Notes: a model not told the origin generated them from the sequence alone. A stretch of 35,136 nucleotides of DNA from JAXDLW01 sp050998755 (GCA_050998755.1 JBPCPW010000026.1:1-35136); one strand, 5' to 3'; shown: positions 1-7,918, numbered from the stretch's first letter. Made by a program: numbers and translations.

Positions 1-29
1 TGCGCCCAAGGGGCTGCTGCCATCCGCGT

Positions 30-73
30 GGGAGGGGGGGGGGGGGTGGGGGGGGAATCCCCCCCCCTCTCCA
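30..73. repeat. G-run/C-run hairpin at window edge
   Basis: A run of G residues, broken by one T, is followed by AATC and then a run of C residues, so the segment can fold into a long G:C hairpin. Nothing coding is visible. Such homopolymer inverted repeats occur at assembly ends as artefacts and also as real replication or recombination barriers; I cannot tell which. The following 75-173 stretch has a short CCCCAG-TG-CTGGGG stem (about 80-93) and an imperfect CCTAGAG/CTATAGG stem (107-124) but no gene. Confidence 0.5.
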
Positions 74-173
74 GAAAAACCCCAGTGCTGGGGGGCGTCC
101 CGGGACCCTAGAGGTTTCTATAGGAACGGGGCTACTGGGTACTACAGGCCTGATCTCAGCTTGAGTTCAGAAC

Positions 174-291
174 GGTCAGCGCTTATGCGTGGATCGGTCA
201 GCGCTTATGCGTGCCCATGGTCAGCGTTTATGCGCAGCTCAGGTTCAAGGTCCGGTCAGCGTTTATGCGTAGCCGGTCAGCGTTTATGCGT
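174..291 (+). repeat. Five 17-bp direct repeats (iteron-like array)
   Basis: The motif GGTCAGCGYTTATGCGT occurs at 174, 196, 219, 254 and 275, all in the same orientation. Start-to-start spacings are 22, 23, 35 and 21 bp, so most copies sit about two helical turns apart, on one face of the DNA. The first two copies have C at position 9 and the last three have T; copy 3 ends in C instead of T. Length, spacing and orientation fit replication iterons, and a remnant of a RepA-type plasmid initiator lies 0.7 kb away (1001-1288). Alternatives are the multiple transposase-binding repeats at an IS21-type or Tn7-like end, or operators for the ORF starting at 300. What is seen is the array; the function is inferred. 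Confidence 0.85.
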
Positions 292-299
292 ACTCCGGC

Positions 300-578
300 G
301 TGCTAGGTCCGGATAAGATCGCCAGTGTGGTGGCCGTGCTCATCGTCCCGGTCTGGGCGCTGGGCTGGCCGTTGCTGGCGCTAGGAGCGCTGCTCGTCCT
401 TTCGCTGGCCATTCATCTATGGCGCCGGCGGCGGGCCGCTGCCTCAGCCGCTGCGGCGGCGCTAATGCTTGGTCTGCTGGCCATCTGGGGCCACAACTTC
501 ACCAATCCCGCGCCTCAGCAATGCGGCGGACCGAATGCCTTACCCGGGCGGTTCTACGCCTGCGCTGCGCCAGCCTGA
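300..578 (+). CDS. Small hydrophobic membrane protein, unknown function
   Basis: A GTG-initiated 92-residue ORF begins 8 bp after the last direct repeat. It has two hydrophobic segments (about residues 8-41 and 47-65) split by an RRRR cluster at about 42-45, which suggests a two-helix membrane protein with a cytoplasmic basic loop. The C-terminus contains two Cys residues. I do not recognise a family. There is no clear Shine-Dalgarno sequence, and the array just upstream could act as its regulator. Its end overlaps the start of the next, frameshifted ORF, which suggests the two form a pair. High GC makes spurious ORFs common, so it is only modestly supported. Confidence 0.35.
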   Translation: MLGPDKIASVVAVLIVPVWALGWPLLALGALLVLSLAIHLWRRRRAAASAAAAALMLGLLAIWGHNFTNPAPQQCGGPNALPGRFYACAAPA

Positions 579-937
579 GCGCACGCGCTCCTGTTCCCGG
601 GTCTCGGCTGGGGTCGCCCTGCTTGTCTTCCTGTTCACAGGTTACGCCGGCGGGAATGGACATTGCGGCCAAGCAACCGCAGGCCCCGCTCAGACGGGCA
701 AGGCCTACTCCCTCTCGGTCCCCCTAGACTGCGGGACGTTCGTCCGTGGTGGAGTTCAACCGGCACTGGTGGAGCGCTGTTCCCAGCGAAACACTGCCGG
801 TCACCGCGCCGTCTCCGGGGTGCGGCAACCACCTCGTCCCCGGCCGGATGACATTGCTGTCTGACAGCAGCGCCCGCTTCGAGCTACCTGGGCAGGCCCC
901 GGTCCTCTTCGAGCCGACGACTGTGGGGTGCGCCTAA
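535..937 (+). pseudogene. Frameshifted small exported protein
   Basis: Two reading frames join into one plausible protein. Frame 1 (from ATG 535) gives a short basic leader, a hydrophobic stretch containing VSAGVALLVFLF, then PLDCGTFVRGG. Near 741-750 the protein-like reading moves to frame 2 and continues with VEFNRHWWSAVPSETLP, a GCGNH segment and a C-terminal RFELPGQAPVLFEPT before a stop at 937. The layout (signal or anchor segment, then a Cys-containing beta-rich domain of about 70 residues) resembles small secreted or lipoproteins, but there is no canonical lipobox and I recognise no family. One extra base in 740-750 explains the shift, as either real decay or a sequencing error; other frameshifts occur nearby. 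Confidence 0.4.
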
Positions 938-1000
938 ATTGGGCCACGCGCTGCTCAACGACGACCGGGACCAGTTACCAAGCCTCGCGTCCTTCGGGCG

Positions 1001-1288
1001 CTATTTCAGTCGGCGGACGTGCGTGGGACTGGGTCGGAGGACCAGGCCCCGAGCGTCCGATGACGCGTCGATCCTGGCCTCGGGGTACACCGCGAGGACC
1101 TTCTTGAGCACGGACTTGAAGAAGTACCGGAAGTGCTTCGGGTCCGCGTAGTCGGACCCGAACTGGAGCTGGAGGCCGGCCCACGGGATGGTCGTCGGCT
1201 TCTTCAGGTAGCTGTAGCGGTAGGTCAGCCAGGAGTAGATGTCGAGCGCCAGCGGGCTGCGCCGGAGCGCCCGCAGCGCGCGTTGGGC
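1001..1288 (-). pseudogene. C-terminal remnant of plasmid RepA-type replication initiator (RepA_C-like)
   Basis: Reading the minus strand from 1288 down to the TAG at 1001 gives 95 residues containing SPLALDIYSWLTYRYSYL, then IPWAGLQLQFGSDYA, a Lys/Phe-rich helix (KHFRYFFKSVLKKVLAVYPEA) and an ending of LVLRPSPTHV. From knowledge of the family, this arrangement (LALDIYxWLTYR, IPWxxLQxQFGxDYA, a helix with AVYPEAR, then LRPSPTHV) is the conserved C-terminal domain of plasmid-encoded RepA proteins (Pfam RepA_C, PF04796). The reading frame is closed by a TAA at 1289-1291, and the N-terminal two thirds are missing because an amidohydrolase gene begins at 1349. It is therefore a truncated relic. 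No ATG/GTG start produces this frame, so ordinary ORF calls miss it. Confidence 0.7.
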
Positions 1289-1348
1289 TTATCGAGGACG
1301 CCCACGCGGTTGGCCACCGATTCAGTTTAGGCGGCATAGGGTATCCGG

Positions 1349-2256
1349 GTGACCAACGCCGTGCCCCCGCCGGGCGGCGACGAGGACCTTCCCCGGTTCA
1401 TCAAAGAGCTGGGCCTGCCGGGGATTTCCGACATCCACGTCCACTTCATGCCTGACCCCGTCCAGCAGGCGGTCTGGCGCCACTTCGACGGTCTTCCCCG
1501 GCCATGGGGCATCCGCTACCGCGGGGACCAGGCGGAGCGCTTGCGTACCCTCCGCGACCTTGGCGTTCGCCACCACACCGCCCTCGCCTATGCCCACCGT
1601 CCCGAAATGGCGGCATGGCTGAACGACTTCACGCTGGACTTCGCTGATCGCGTCGCGACCGCCCTCCCCACCTTCACCTTCTACCCGGAGACCGCCGCGC
1701 CCGCCTATGTCGAGTCGGCGCTGCAGCGCGGCGGAAAGGTGGCGAAGGTGCACCTACAGGTGGGCAAGTTCGACCCCATGCGGCCAGATCTGACGGAGGT
1801 CTGGGAGCAGCTGGAGGCGGCTGAGGCGGCTGAGACCGCGGTCGTGATCCATGCCGGCGCGGTCGCCGACGGCTCTGCGGGCGAGGAGTGGTGCGGCATG
1901 GCCCCGGTGCGCAACCTGCTGCGGCGCTGGCCCGGGCTCCGCCTGGTGCTGGCCCACATGGGTGCCCCCGACTATGTCGACGCGGTCGAGCTGGCTAACG
2001 AGTTCCCGCAGCTTTGGATGGACACCGCCATGGTGCTGGTGGACTCGAAGTCCGCCTTCGAGTACCCCGAGGCGCTGCTGGAGTGGTGGCGAGGTCGGCC
2101 GACCGCGTCCTGTTCGGGTCGGACTTCCCGTCGTTCCCGCACGACTATGCCGCCCAGGTGCGCGGCCTCGCGATCCGGGGGTTCGGTGAGGACTGGCTGC
2201 GACGGGTGCTCTGGCAGAACGGCGCCGCAATGTTCGGCGCCGGCACCCCTACTTAG
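1349..2256 (+). pseudogene. Amidohydrolase-2 family metal-dependent hydrolase, frameshifted
   Basis: The GTG start at 1349 opens a TIM-barrel amidohydrolase (amidohydrolase 2/ACMSD-like). The metal-binding HVH lies in SDIHVHFMPDP near residue 29, a mid-barrel His in VVIHAG, and another in RLVLAHMGAPDY. Frame 2 holds until about 2085 (EALLEWW). The expected C-terminal end, DRVLFGSDFPSFPH with the catalytic Asp, then the helix ending WQNGAAMFG, is in frame 1 and stops at 2256. One missing base between about 2081 and 2100 explains it. The combined protein would be about 302 residues, a normal length. Substrate is unknown. The last 8 bp overlap the end of the convergent thioesterase gene. It could be an active gene with a sequencing error or a fresh pseudogene. 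Confidence 0.75.
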
Positions 2257-2797
2257 GCACGGCCTGGGTGGGATCCGGCGGGGGCGATGGGTCCATGTGG
2301 CGCTTGAGCGCCTCCTGGCGAGCCTTCCGGCTCTCGCGTCTGATGCGCGCGTGCGCCTGCCGGCGGCGCTCGTCGTCAGTCTCCACCACCAGGGGCGGAA
2401 CCGAGGTTGGTCGGCGGTCTTCATCGAGAGCGACAAACACCAGGTAGGCGCTGCTGGTGTGGTGGCACTCTCCGGTGCGCACCTGTTCCGACTCGACCCT
2501 CACCCCAACCTCCATCGAGGTGCTCCCGACGTCGTTGACCGAGGCGTGGACCGTCACCAGGTCGCCGACGTGGACGGGGTGCAGGAAGCTCATTGAATCC
2601 AGGCTCACGGTGACCACCCGGCCGCGGAAATGGCGCGCAGCGGCGATGCCGGCGGCGGTGTCGACCAGCTTCATGATCGTGCCACCGTGAACGTCGCCCG
2701 ACGGGTTGGCATCGCCGGGGTTCATCTGCTCGCTGAGCGTGACCTGCGAGTCGCGCACTCGCCGTGGCGCCATCCGGTCGCCCACTTCAGCGCTCAC
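2249..2797 (-). CDS. Acyl-CoA thioesterase, hotdog fold (YciA/BACH-like)
   Basis: This 182-residue protein carries the hotdog signature: QMNPGDANPSGDVHGGTIMK near residues 24-43 supplies the N/G-D-VHGG helix start with the catalytic acid, followed by VDTAAGIAAARHF and the beta strand VVTVSLDSMSFLHPVHVGD. This matches the single-hotdog cytosolic acyl-CoA hydrolases, which hydrolyse acyl-CoA to free acid and CoA. A charged Arg/Glu-rich C-terminal tail (about 140-182) is extra. The GTG start lies 11 bp inside the end of the DUF2127 gene, making it the last gene of the inositol-lipid operon. It may recycle acyl-CoA beside the two acyltransferases, but this is inferred from position only. Confidence 0.85.
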   Translation of the reverse strand: MSAEVGDRMAPRRVRDSQVTLSEQMNPGDANPSGDVHGGTIMKLVDTAAGIAAARHFRGRVVTVSLDSMSFLHPVHVGDLVTVHASVNDVGSTSMEVGVRVESEQVRTGECHHTSSAYLVFVALDEDRRPTSVPPLVVETDDERRRQAHARIRRESRKARQEALKRHMDPSPPPDPTQAVPK

Positions 2798-3341
2798 TGG
2801 CGGGCTCGTCGAACCTGAACAGCCGTTTCCGGCGCACCAGGTAAATCACCACGACCACGTTTATCACCAGCGTGGCGACCTTGAAGATCGTCGGCTTCCT
2901 GGCCAGCTCGAATATCTCGACGGGAATGAAGAATGCGGTGGCCAGGACAACCAGGTACTCGGCCCAGCGTCGCTTCAGGACCAGGCCAATCGACTCGGCC
3001 GCTTCGATCACGCCATAGAGGAAGGACCCCGCGGCCAGGGCGACCAGGCTGGTCTGCGAAATCCCCACGAACCGCAGCACCAGGTCGTACGTCGCCACCT
3101 TGAGCAGGTTGGAACCGGAGTCGAGGTCGAACTGTTCGACCAGGTGGGTGATCAGGGTGTCCAGCCCGGAGCCGATGTGGGCGAACAGATAGAAGGAGAT
3201 GACCAGCAGACCCAGCCCCTTCAGTCCCCTCTCGACGATCAGGTACGAGAGCACCAGTCCGCGGTGCTCGATGCGCAGGCCGAGGTCCTGGCGGAACCTC
3301 CACCACCAGGACGCCGCAGGCTTCTTCGAAACCTCAGCCAC
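2787..3341 (-). CDS. DUF2127 family membrane protein
   Basis: A 184-residue integral membrane protein with about four hydrophobic segments: around residues 29-50 (LIVERGLKGLGLLVISFYLF), 86-112, 124-142 and 153-168. The first helix with its ERGLKG motif, the periplasmic stretch with leucine-rich helices, and the GVIEAAESIGLVLKRRWAEY motif are features of DUF2127 (PF09900), a family with no established function. The C-terminus ends in a basic RRKRLFRF segment. The ATG overlaps the end of the CDP-alcohol transferase gene by 8 bp and its own end overlaps the thioesterase start, so it is translated as part of the inositol-lipid operon. A role in lipid transfer or envelope assembly is speculation. 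Confidence 0.8.
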   Translation of the reverse strand: MAEVSKKPAASWWWRFRQDLGLRIEHRGLVLSYLIVERGLKGLGLLVISFYLFAHIGSGLDTLITHLVEQFDLDSGSNLLKVATYDLVLRFVGISQTSLVALAAGSFLYGVIEAAESIGLVLKRRWAEYLVVLATAFFIPVEIFELARKPTIFKVATLVINVVVVIYLVRRKRLFRFDEPASER

Positions 3342-4050
3342 CAGCGGGCTCGGGCCCGGGGCGGGCGTCCTTGGCCGAGGGGCCCTGCGACGCCGCCGCG
3401 GCAGCCTGGGCGATCACAGCCTCGGCACCACCGGGCCCGCGGTCGTGCTCCTTCATCTGCGCCCGTGACTGGCGCCAGACGATCCACACCCGCTGGATGG
3501 CCGTCAAATTGGTGAAGACCGCGAGGAAGAGCACGATCATCAGGAGCCCGGTGCTGGTGAGGGGGGTGAGCAGCAGTCCCAGGACCGTGAGCAGCACCCT
3601 CTCGGGGCGCGCCAGAAGGCCGCCGTCGCAGGTGAAGCCCAGGCTCTGCGCCCGGGCGCGAACGTAACTGACCAGCAGCGAGCCGGTCGTCGCGAGCACC
3701 ACCAGGACCGGACCGATGTACACCGCGTGGTGCTGGAAGTACAAGAGGAGCCCGACCATGACCGCACCCTCAGAGAAACGGTCGGTGGTCGAGTCGAGGA
3801 ACGCCCCGTAGGCATAGGACCGATTCGATGCGCGGGCCAACGCGCCATCGAAGATGTCGAAAACGCCCGCAAAGAGAAGCGTCAGGCCGCCGATGAATGG
3901 GTGGTCCATAGCCACCAGCACCGCAGCCGCGACGGTCACCAGGAGCCCGGAAAGGGTGAGTTGGTTGGGGGTGATCGGCAGGCTGCGCAGGCGCGCCGCG
4001 GCGCGCAGCGCGAGGCCCCTAACCCAGGCCTGGAATTGGCTCGTGAACAA
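3334..4050 (-). CDS. CDP-alcohol phosphatidyltransferase, likely phosphatidylinositol-phosphate synthase
   Basis: The protein shows the full CDP-alcohol transferase signature, D65xxD68G69xxA72R73-x8-G82-x3-D86-x3-D90 (numbering from TTG 4050), which binds the metals and the CDP moiety. About six transmembrane helices follow, then a hydrophilic Ala/Pro-rich tail. I chose the TTG at 4050 because a purine-rich GAGAGGAGAGAG lies just upstream; longer ORF versions read through the upstream pimA-like end and look non-native. Enzymes of this family condense CDP-diacylglycerol with a small alcohol. In the same operon as ino1 and a PimA homologue, inositol-1-phosphate is the expected acceptor, giving PI-phosphate. 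Glycerol-3-phosphate (PgsA-type) is the main alternative. Its first 32 bp overlap the upstream glycosyltransferase. Confidence 0.85.
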   Translation of the reverse strand: MFTSQFQAWVRGLALRAAARLRSLPITPNQLTLSGLLVTVAAAVLVAMDHPFIGGLTLLFAGVFDIFDGALARASNRSYAYGAFLDSTTDRFSEGAVMVGLLLYFQHHAVYIGPVLVVLATTGSLLVSYVRARAQSLGFTCDGGLLARPERVLLTVLGLLLTPLTSTGLLMIVLFLAVFTNLTAIQRVWIVWRQSRAQMKEHDRGPGGAEAVIAQAAAAASQGPSAKDARPGPEPAGG

Positions 4051-5293
4051 TTTCTCTCTCCTCTCTTCCGCGGGGGAATTCCTGCCAGCTTGGGAAGGGT
4101 GGTTGACCGAGCGATTCGAAAAACCCGGGCTGGCGCGGCTTGAAACGCTTGAGGGCATCGCCATAGACGCTGATGACCTGGTCGACGACGCGGTCCCAGG
4201 AGTACTCGGCGGCGGACCGCCTGCCGGCCTCGCCGAGGCGCGCGCGCAACCCCGGGTCCGCCGCCAGCAGGTTGATCGCGGACGCCATGCTGACCGGGTC
4301 GTCGCGGCGAACCAGGATGCCCTGCCGACCCGGGGTGATTACCTGGGAGAACCCGTCGATGTCCGTGGCGACCACCGGCAGGCCGGCGGCCATAGCCTCC
4401 AGGAGGACAATGCCGAAGCTCTCCTTGCCGGTGTTGGGGGCGCAATAGATGTCGGCGCTGGCATGGTACCGAGGCAGGTCGTCTGCGCCGACGTGACCGG
4501 CCATCAGCACGTCGGGGATGTCATGCTCCTCGATGAACGACTCGTAACGCTTGCGCATCCGTCCATCCCCTACGACCACCAGTCGCAGCTCGGGCATGCG
4601 GATCTTCAGTTGCATGTACGCGCGGAGCAGGATGCCGAGCCCCTTGCGCTTCTCCAGCCGGCCCACGAAGAGAAGGTTGACCTTGCCATCACGCAACTGG
4701 GGGAGCGGCTCGACACGGTCACCGAAGCGGGCCAGGTCCACCCCGTTGGGAACGATCTCGTAGGCGCCCTGAAAATACCTGGAGGCGAAGGTCCGCGCGG
4801 GCTCGCTGACGGCGACCAGGCCGTGCAGCTTGCGGAAGTAGCGCCGGACCAGGCGTTGGCTGTAGTAATAGGCGGTACTGCTCTTGGAGTAGGCGTGGAA
4901 GGTACCGACATTGCAGGTCTTGCTGGCGCGGAGCGCGGTGATTGGCAGCGCGGGCATCAAGGGCTCGTGCAGGTGGAGGACATCAAACCGCTCGTGCTCG
5001 AGAATGCGGTTGATGTACCGCGCCAAGTGGAAGGAGAGCGTGATTCTGGCAATTGAGCCGTTCGCCGGGATCGGCAGGGCGCGGCCCACCCGGTAGAAGT
5101 CGAACTCGCCGTTCTCCTCCAACTCTGGCGGCAGGTCACCGGATGCCGGGGCGATCACCTTCACGCTCGCCCCCCGATCGCGGAGCTCGGTGCTGAGGTG
5201 CCGGATGTGCTCGGTGACCCCGCCCGGGTGGGAGAAGTCGTATGGCGAGACCATGCCGACCTTGAGCCCCTTGAGGTCCCTCAGGTCGCTCAC
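4019..5293 (-). CDS. pimA: GT4 glycosyltransferase, PimA-like phosphatidylinositol mannosyltransferase
   Basis: This 424-residue GT-B enzyme begins with a glycine-loop segment, VGMVSPYDFSHPGGVTEHI (12-30), close to the PimA N-terminus. The donor domain has GRLEKRKG (211-218) and the retaining-GT4 catalytic E291-SFGIVLL-E299 pair. Known PimA proteins move mannose from GDP-mannose to the inositol of phosphatidylinositol on the cytosolic membrane face. The assignment is strengthened by neighbouring ino1, PI-phosphate synthase-like and acyltransferase genes. A proline/charged tail of about 45 residues extends past the usual end and overlaps the next gene. The GTG start forms a GTGA overlap with the PHP gene stop. 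Another mannosyl- or glucosyl-lipid acceptor is possible; donor specificity cannot be read from the sequence. Confidence 0.85.
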   Translation of the reverse strand: MSDLRDLKGLKVGMVSPYDFSHPGGVTEHIRHLSTELRDRGASVKVIAPASGDLPPELEENGEFDFYRVGRALPIPANGSIARITLSFHLARYINRILEHERFDVLHLHEPLMPALPITALRASKTCNVGTFHAYSKSSTAYYYSQRLVRRYFRKLHGLVAVSEPARTFASRYFQGAYEIVPNGVDLARFGDRVEPLPQLRDGKVNLLFVGRLEKRKGLGILLRAYMQLKIRMPELRLVVVGDGRMRKRYESFIEEHDIPDVLMAGHVGADDLPRYHASADIYCAPNTGKESFGIVLLEAMAAGLPVVATDIDGFSQVITPGRQGILVRRDDPVSMASAINLLAADPGLRARLGEAGRRSAAEYSWDRVVDQVISVYGDALKRFKPRQPGFFESLGQPPFPSWQEFPRGREEREIVHEPIPGLG

Positions 5294-6018
5294 GCCTCAG
5301 TCCTCATACGCTCCAGCATGTGTCCGGGGCCTCGACGGACGTTGCCTTTGAAGGACTCGAATTTGCGCCGCGCGACCAGCGCGTGGGTACCCAGGTCCCA
5401 GTGCACCCCGTCCGGCCGCGTCGTCCCAGCGCTCACGTCGCGACGGTAGTCGGCCGCGGTGTTCCCCTCGAACAGCGTGTACGCACTGCCGACGCCTTCC
5501 AGGTGGTGGGCGTCCGAGTTGCCAACCTCGGGCAGGTGGTACCGCTCCTGGTTCAGCCGGCGCACCTTGGGCTCGGCGATCCGCCCCGCGTAGCTGGGGT
5601 TGAAGGTTTCGACTGCGTCGAAGTAGATCTCCGAGCTCGGGCTCTGCATGATGCGCTCGAAAGACCACCGCCCGATGCTGCGCGTGAGCATCGACATCGG
5701 GTGCGGAGCGATCACCACGCCGCCCTGCTCGTGGGCCTTGCCGATGGTCCACTCCAGCGACCGCCACATCTTTATCGGACGGTCCACAAAGAGGCACAGG
5801 CAATGCCCCTCGATTGTCGTCATCTCGACCCCGGGAACCACCTCGAAGGCATAGTCACCCTGCATCTGGACGGCTTCCTGGGCGCCGCGAAGGCGATCGT
5901 GGTCGGTGATCGCGACCACGTCCAGGTCGGTGTTGTCGCGCACGTGGTCGAGGATGTCGCGAACGGACGCGGTGCCGTCGTTGCGGCTGGAGTGAATGTG
6001 CATGTCGGCCTTACCCAA
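5290..6018 (-). CDS. PHP-domain metal-dependent phosphoesterase
   Basis: The protein has the PHP metal-site motifs in order: DMHIHSSRNDG at the N-terminus (residues 5-15), VVAITDHD, VVPGVEMTT, IAPHP and the closing GNSDAHH. It is about 242 residues, typical of stand-alone TrpH/YciV-type PHP phosphoesterases. I place the start at TTG 6018, eight bases inside the end of the upstream acyltransferase gene, because the HIH motif must be near the N-terminus; ATG 6003 is an alternative. Longer versions run antisense-like low-complexity sequence and are rejected. In this operon a PHP enzyme could be the phosphatase that removes the phosphate from PI-phosphate or from inositol-phosphate. That is an inference from context; the family also cleaves nucleotides. 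Confidence 0.85.
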   Translation of the reverse strand: MGKADMHIHSSRNDGTASVRDILDHVRDNTDLDVVAITDHDRLRGAQEAVQMQGDYAFEVVPGVEMTTIEGHCLCLFVDRPIKMWRSLEWTIGKAHEQGGVVIAPHPMSMLTRSIGRWSFERIMQSPSSEIYFDAVETFNPSYAGRIAEPKVRRLNQERYHLPEVGNSDAHHLEGVGSAYTLFEGNTAADYRRDVSAGTTRPDGVHWDLGTHALVARRKFESFKGNVRRGPGHMLERMRTEA

Positions 6019-6985
6019 CGCGCTCCTCCAACTCGACGTCAGACGCCTGCTCTCTGTCGGGGTAAACGGCAACCCGGGCGGGGGGGGACGTCGTGCTGAC
6101 CGGCTGGGCATCTTCCTTGAAGATCGGCACCATGACATGCCACTGGTCCGGGAAGCGCCGAATGCAGGCCTCGAACTGGCCCAGGACAGCGGTCACCGCG
6201 GTGTCAATTGCGCCGGGTTCGTCCCCCACCCAGAGAGGCTCCATGCCAACGAACACATATCGATCGTCCGGCTTGCGATAGCAGATGACCGGCAGGACCC
6301 CGGCGCCGGTCCGGTTGGCGATGTCGAACAGCCCGGTGGGTACATTGATGGTGCTGTCGAAGAATTGGAACGGCCGGCCGGTCCCGGTGAGGTCGCGGTC
6401 AATCGCCCCAGTTACCATCTCGTTGTGCCTAAGGCGGCGCAGTATGTCCCGCGCGGCGGTCAGGGTGAGGGGGATCACCGTCAGCCCGCTCGACTCGCGA
6501 AGCGCCAGGACCCTGTCCCACAGCTCCGGTGGCTCCAGCTTCTCAGCGATCAGGCTGGTGTGCCACTGCGAGTTGCTGCCCCACCACGACGAAGCGCCCT
6601 CCCAGCCACCCATGTGGATGGTGACAACAACCGCGCCCTTGCCCCGTGCCATCACCTTGTCCAGGTTTTCGCGCCCGTCGATGGACGCCAACGTCAACTT
6701 GTAGTCAAGGGGCAGGCGCGGCATCTTGAACAGGTCGACCCAGAACTTGCCATAGTTCTTGGCGTTGCGCTGCATCAGGTCTGTGATCTGGGCCTCGGTG
6801 TAATCCGGGAAGACGTGTTTGAGGTTGGCGCGAAGGCCCGCAACGCGACCCGGAAACAGCGTCGCAACGATCCAACCCACGACCGCCATCAGGACGTAGC
6901 TCGCCTGCCGCGGGAGCCCGCCAAAAACAGCGTTGGCCAGGCCGAATCCGAGCAGCCGGCGGCGATTGTAGACTGCGTTGCTCAA
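6011..6985 (-). CDS. LpxL/HtrB-family lysophospholipid acyltransferase (second copy)
   Basis: A 324-residue acyltransferase with an N-terminal hydrophobic segment (about 28-45), the NLKHVFPDYT segment typical of LpxL/PatA proteins, and the catalytic H124-MGGW-E129 motif in VVVTIHMGGWEG. Further conserved blocks are MVTGAIDRDLTGTG and the small-to-medium hydrophobic GAGVLPV strand. In actinobacteria the homologue PatA puts palmitate on the mannose of PIM from acyl-CoA. A Ser/Pro-rich charged tail follows. The start overlaps the upstream paralogue by 4 bp (ATGA). The pair of adjacent paralogues, one with HX4E and one with HX4D, suggests two acylation steps on the inositol mannolipid. Confidence 0.8.
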   Translation of the reverse strand: MSNAVYNRRRLLGFGLANAVFGGLPRQASYVLMAVVGWIVATLFPGRVAGLRANLKHVFPDYTEAQITDLMQRNAKNYGKFWVDLFKMPRLPLDYKLTLASIDGRENLDKVMARGKGAVVVTIHMGGWEGASSWWGSNSQWHTSLIAEKLEPPELWDRVLALRESSGLTVIPLTLTAARDILRRLRHNEMVTGAIDRDLTGTGRPFQFFDSTINVPTGLFDIANRTGAGVLPVICYRKPDDRYVFVGMEPLWVGDEPGAIDTAVTAVLGQFEACIRRFPDQWHVMVPIFKEDAQPVSTTSPPARVAVYPDREQASDVELEERVG

Positions 6986-7911
6986 CGCGCCACCAGCGCC
7001 CCCTCACCATTGTTGGCGGGGCGCCCCTCACCGGTGGCCGGAAGGGCACCGTCACCCACCCACATGGGTGAAAAGAGGTACCACTGTTCGGGCCTGCGCA
7101 GCAACTCCGGCTCGAACCGGCTGATGATTGCCTGGGCCAGCGCCTGGACGTCGGCCTCGCGGTCCCCGGAAGCCTCAAAAGGAATGGCGGGCTGGACTTC
7201 GAGAAGGTAGCGGTTGTCGGGCTGGCGCCGGCACATGATCGGGACCACGGGGGCGCCGCTTCGAAGCGACATTACCGCGGGTCCTGCGGGGACCATCGCC
7301 TGCTGGCCACACACCATCACGCGGACATTGCGGCCCTCCTTGGCCAGGTCGCAGACCAGGGCCACGATCTCGTTGCGGCGCAGAGCAGCCAGCGACGCCC
7401 TGCCGGCGGCGATCGACAGCGGGACGACGTTCACGCCCATGCGCTCGCGCGCCGCCCCGACGCGCCGGTTGAGGTCGTCATCGCCGTAGTGGTCGGTGAC
7501 CGCGGTGACCTTCAGCCCCCGGGCGGCAGCAGCGGCGGCGGCCATGTCCCAGTTGCCGAAATGGGGGGTCACCACGATCGCGCCGGCCCCCCCCTGGAGC
7601 GCGCCCTGGATGTGCTCCCAGCCGCGCCAGTCGACCATCCGCATCACGTCATCCCGGCTCAGTTGGGACAGAGCCAGGAAGTCCGCAATCAGCTTGGTGT
7701 AACCGACGACCGCCTCACGAGCAACCCTTCTCACCTCCGGCGCGGTGACCGGCTGGTGGAGGATCCCGGCGTAGTTCTGCAGTGCCTGCCGTCGCATCGA
7801 GGGCAGCGCGGCATACGCCAGGCGGCCACCCACCCGGGCGGCGCCGTATCGCACACCGGGCGGAAGCAGGGACGAAGCCCTGCCTCCCGCCTGGAACAGC
7901 CTGCCGATCAC
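6982..7911 (-). CDS. LpxL/PatA-family acyltransferase (first copy)
   Basis: A protein of about 309 residues with the catalytic HX4D motif (VVTPHFGNWDMA, H117 and D122 counted from GTG 7911), followed by the TAVTDHYGDDDLNRRVG block, ALVCDLAKEGRNV and VPIMCRRQPDNRYLLE, all usual in PIM acyltransferases. I chose GTG 7911, eight bases after the ino1 stop, with a GGAGG sequence abutting it; the spacing is short, so a slightly later start is possible. Upstream extension of this frame would lie antisense-like inside ino1 and is rejected. It probably transfers an acyl group from acyl-CoA to a PI-mannoside at the inner membrane face. Substrate is inferred from the operon. Confidence 0.8.
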   Translation of the reverse strand: MIGRLFQAGGRASSLLPPGVRYGAARVGGRLAYAALPSMRRQALQNYAGILHQPVTAPEVRRVAREAVVGYTKLIADFLALSQLSRDDVMRMVDWRGWEHIQGALQGGAGAIVVTPHFGNWDMAAAAAAARGLKVTAVTDHYGDDDLNRRVGAARERMGVNVVPLSIAAGRASLAALRRNEIVALVCDLAKEGRNVRVMVCGQQAMVPAGPAVMSLRSGAPVVPIMCRRQPDNRYLLEVQPAIPFEASGDREADVQALAQAIISRFEPELLRRPEQWYLFSPMWVGDGALPATGEGRPANNGEGALVAR

Positions 7912-7918
7912 CTCCGGC

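Noticed and set aside
107..124. Resemblance of CCTAGAGGTTTCTATAGG to recombinase sites of FRT type
   Set aside because: Only a short imperfect palindrome matches; spacer and arm lengths do not fit and no recombinase gene is present.
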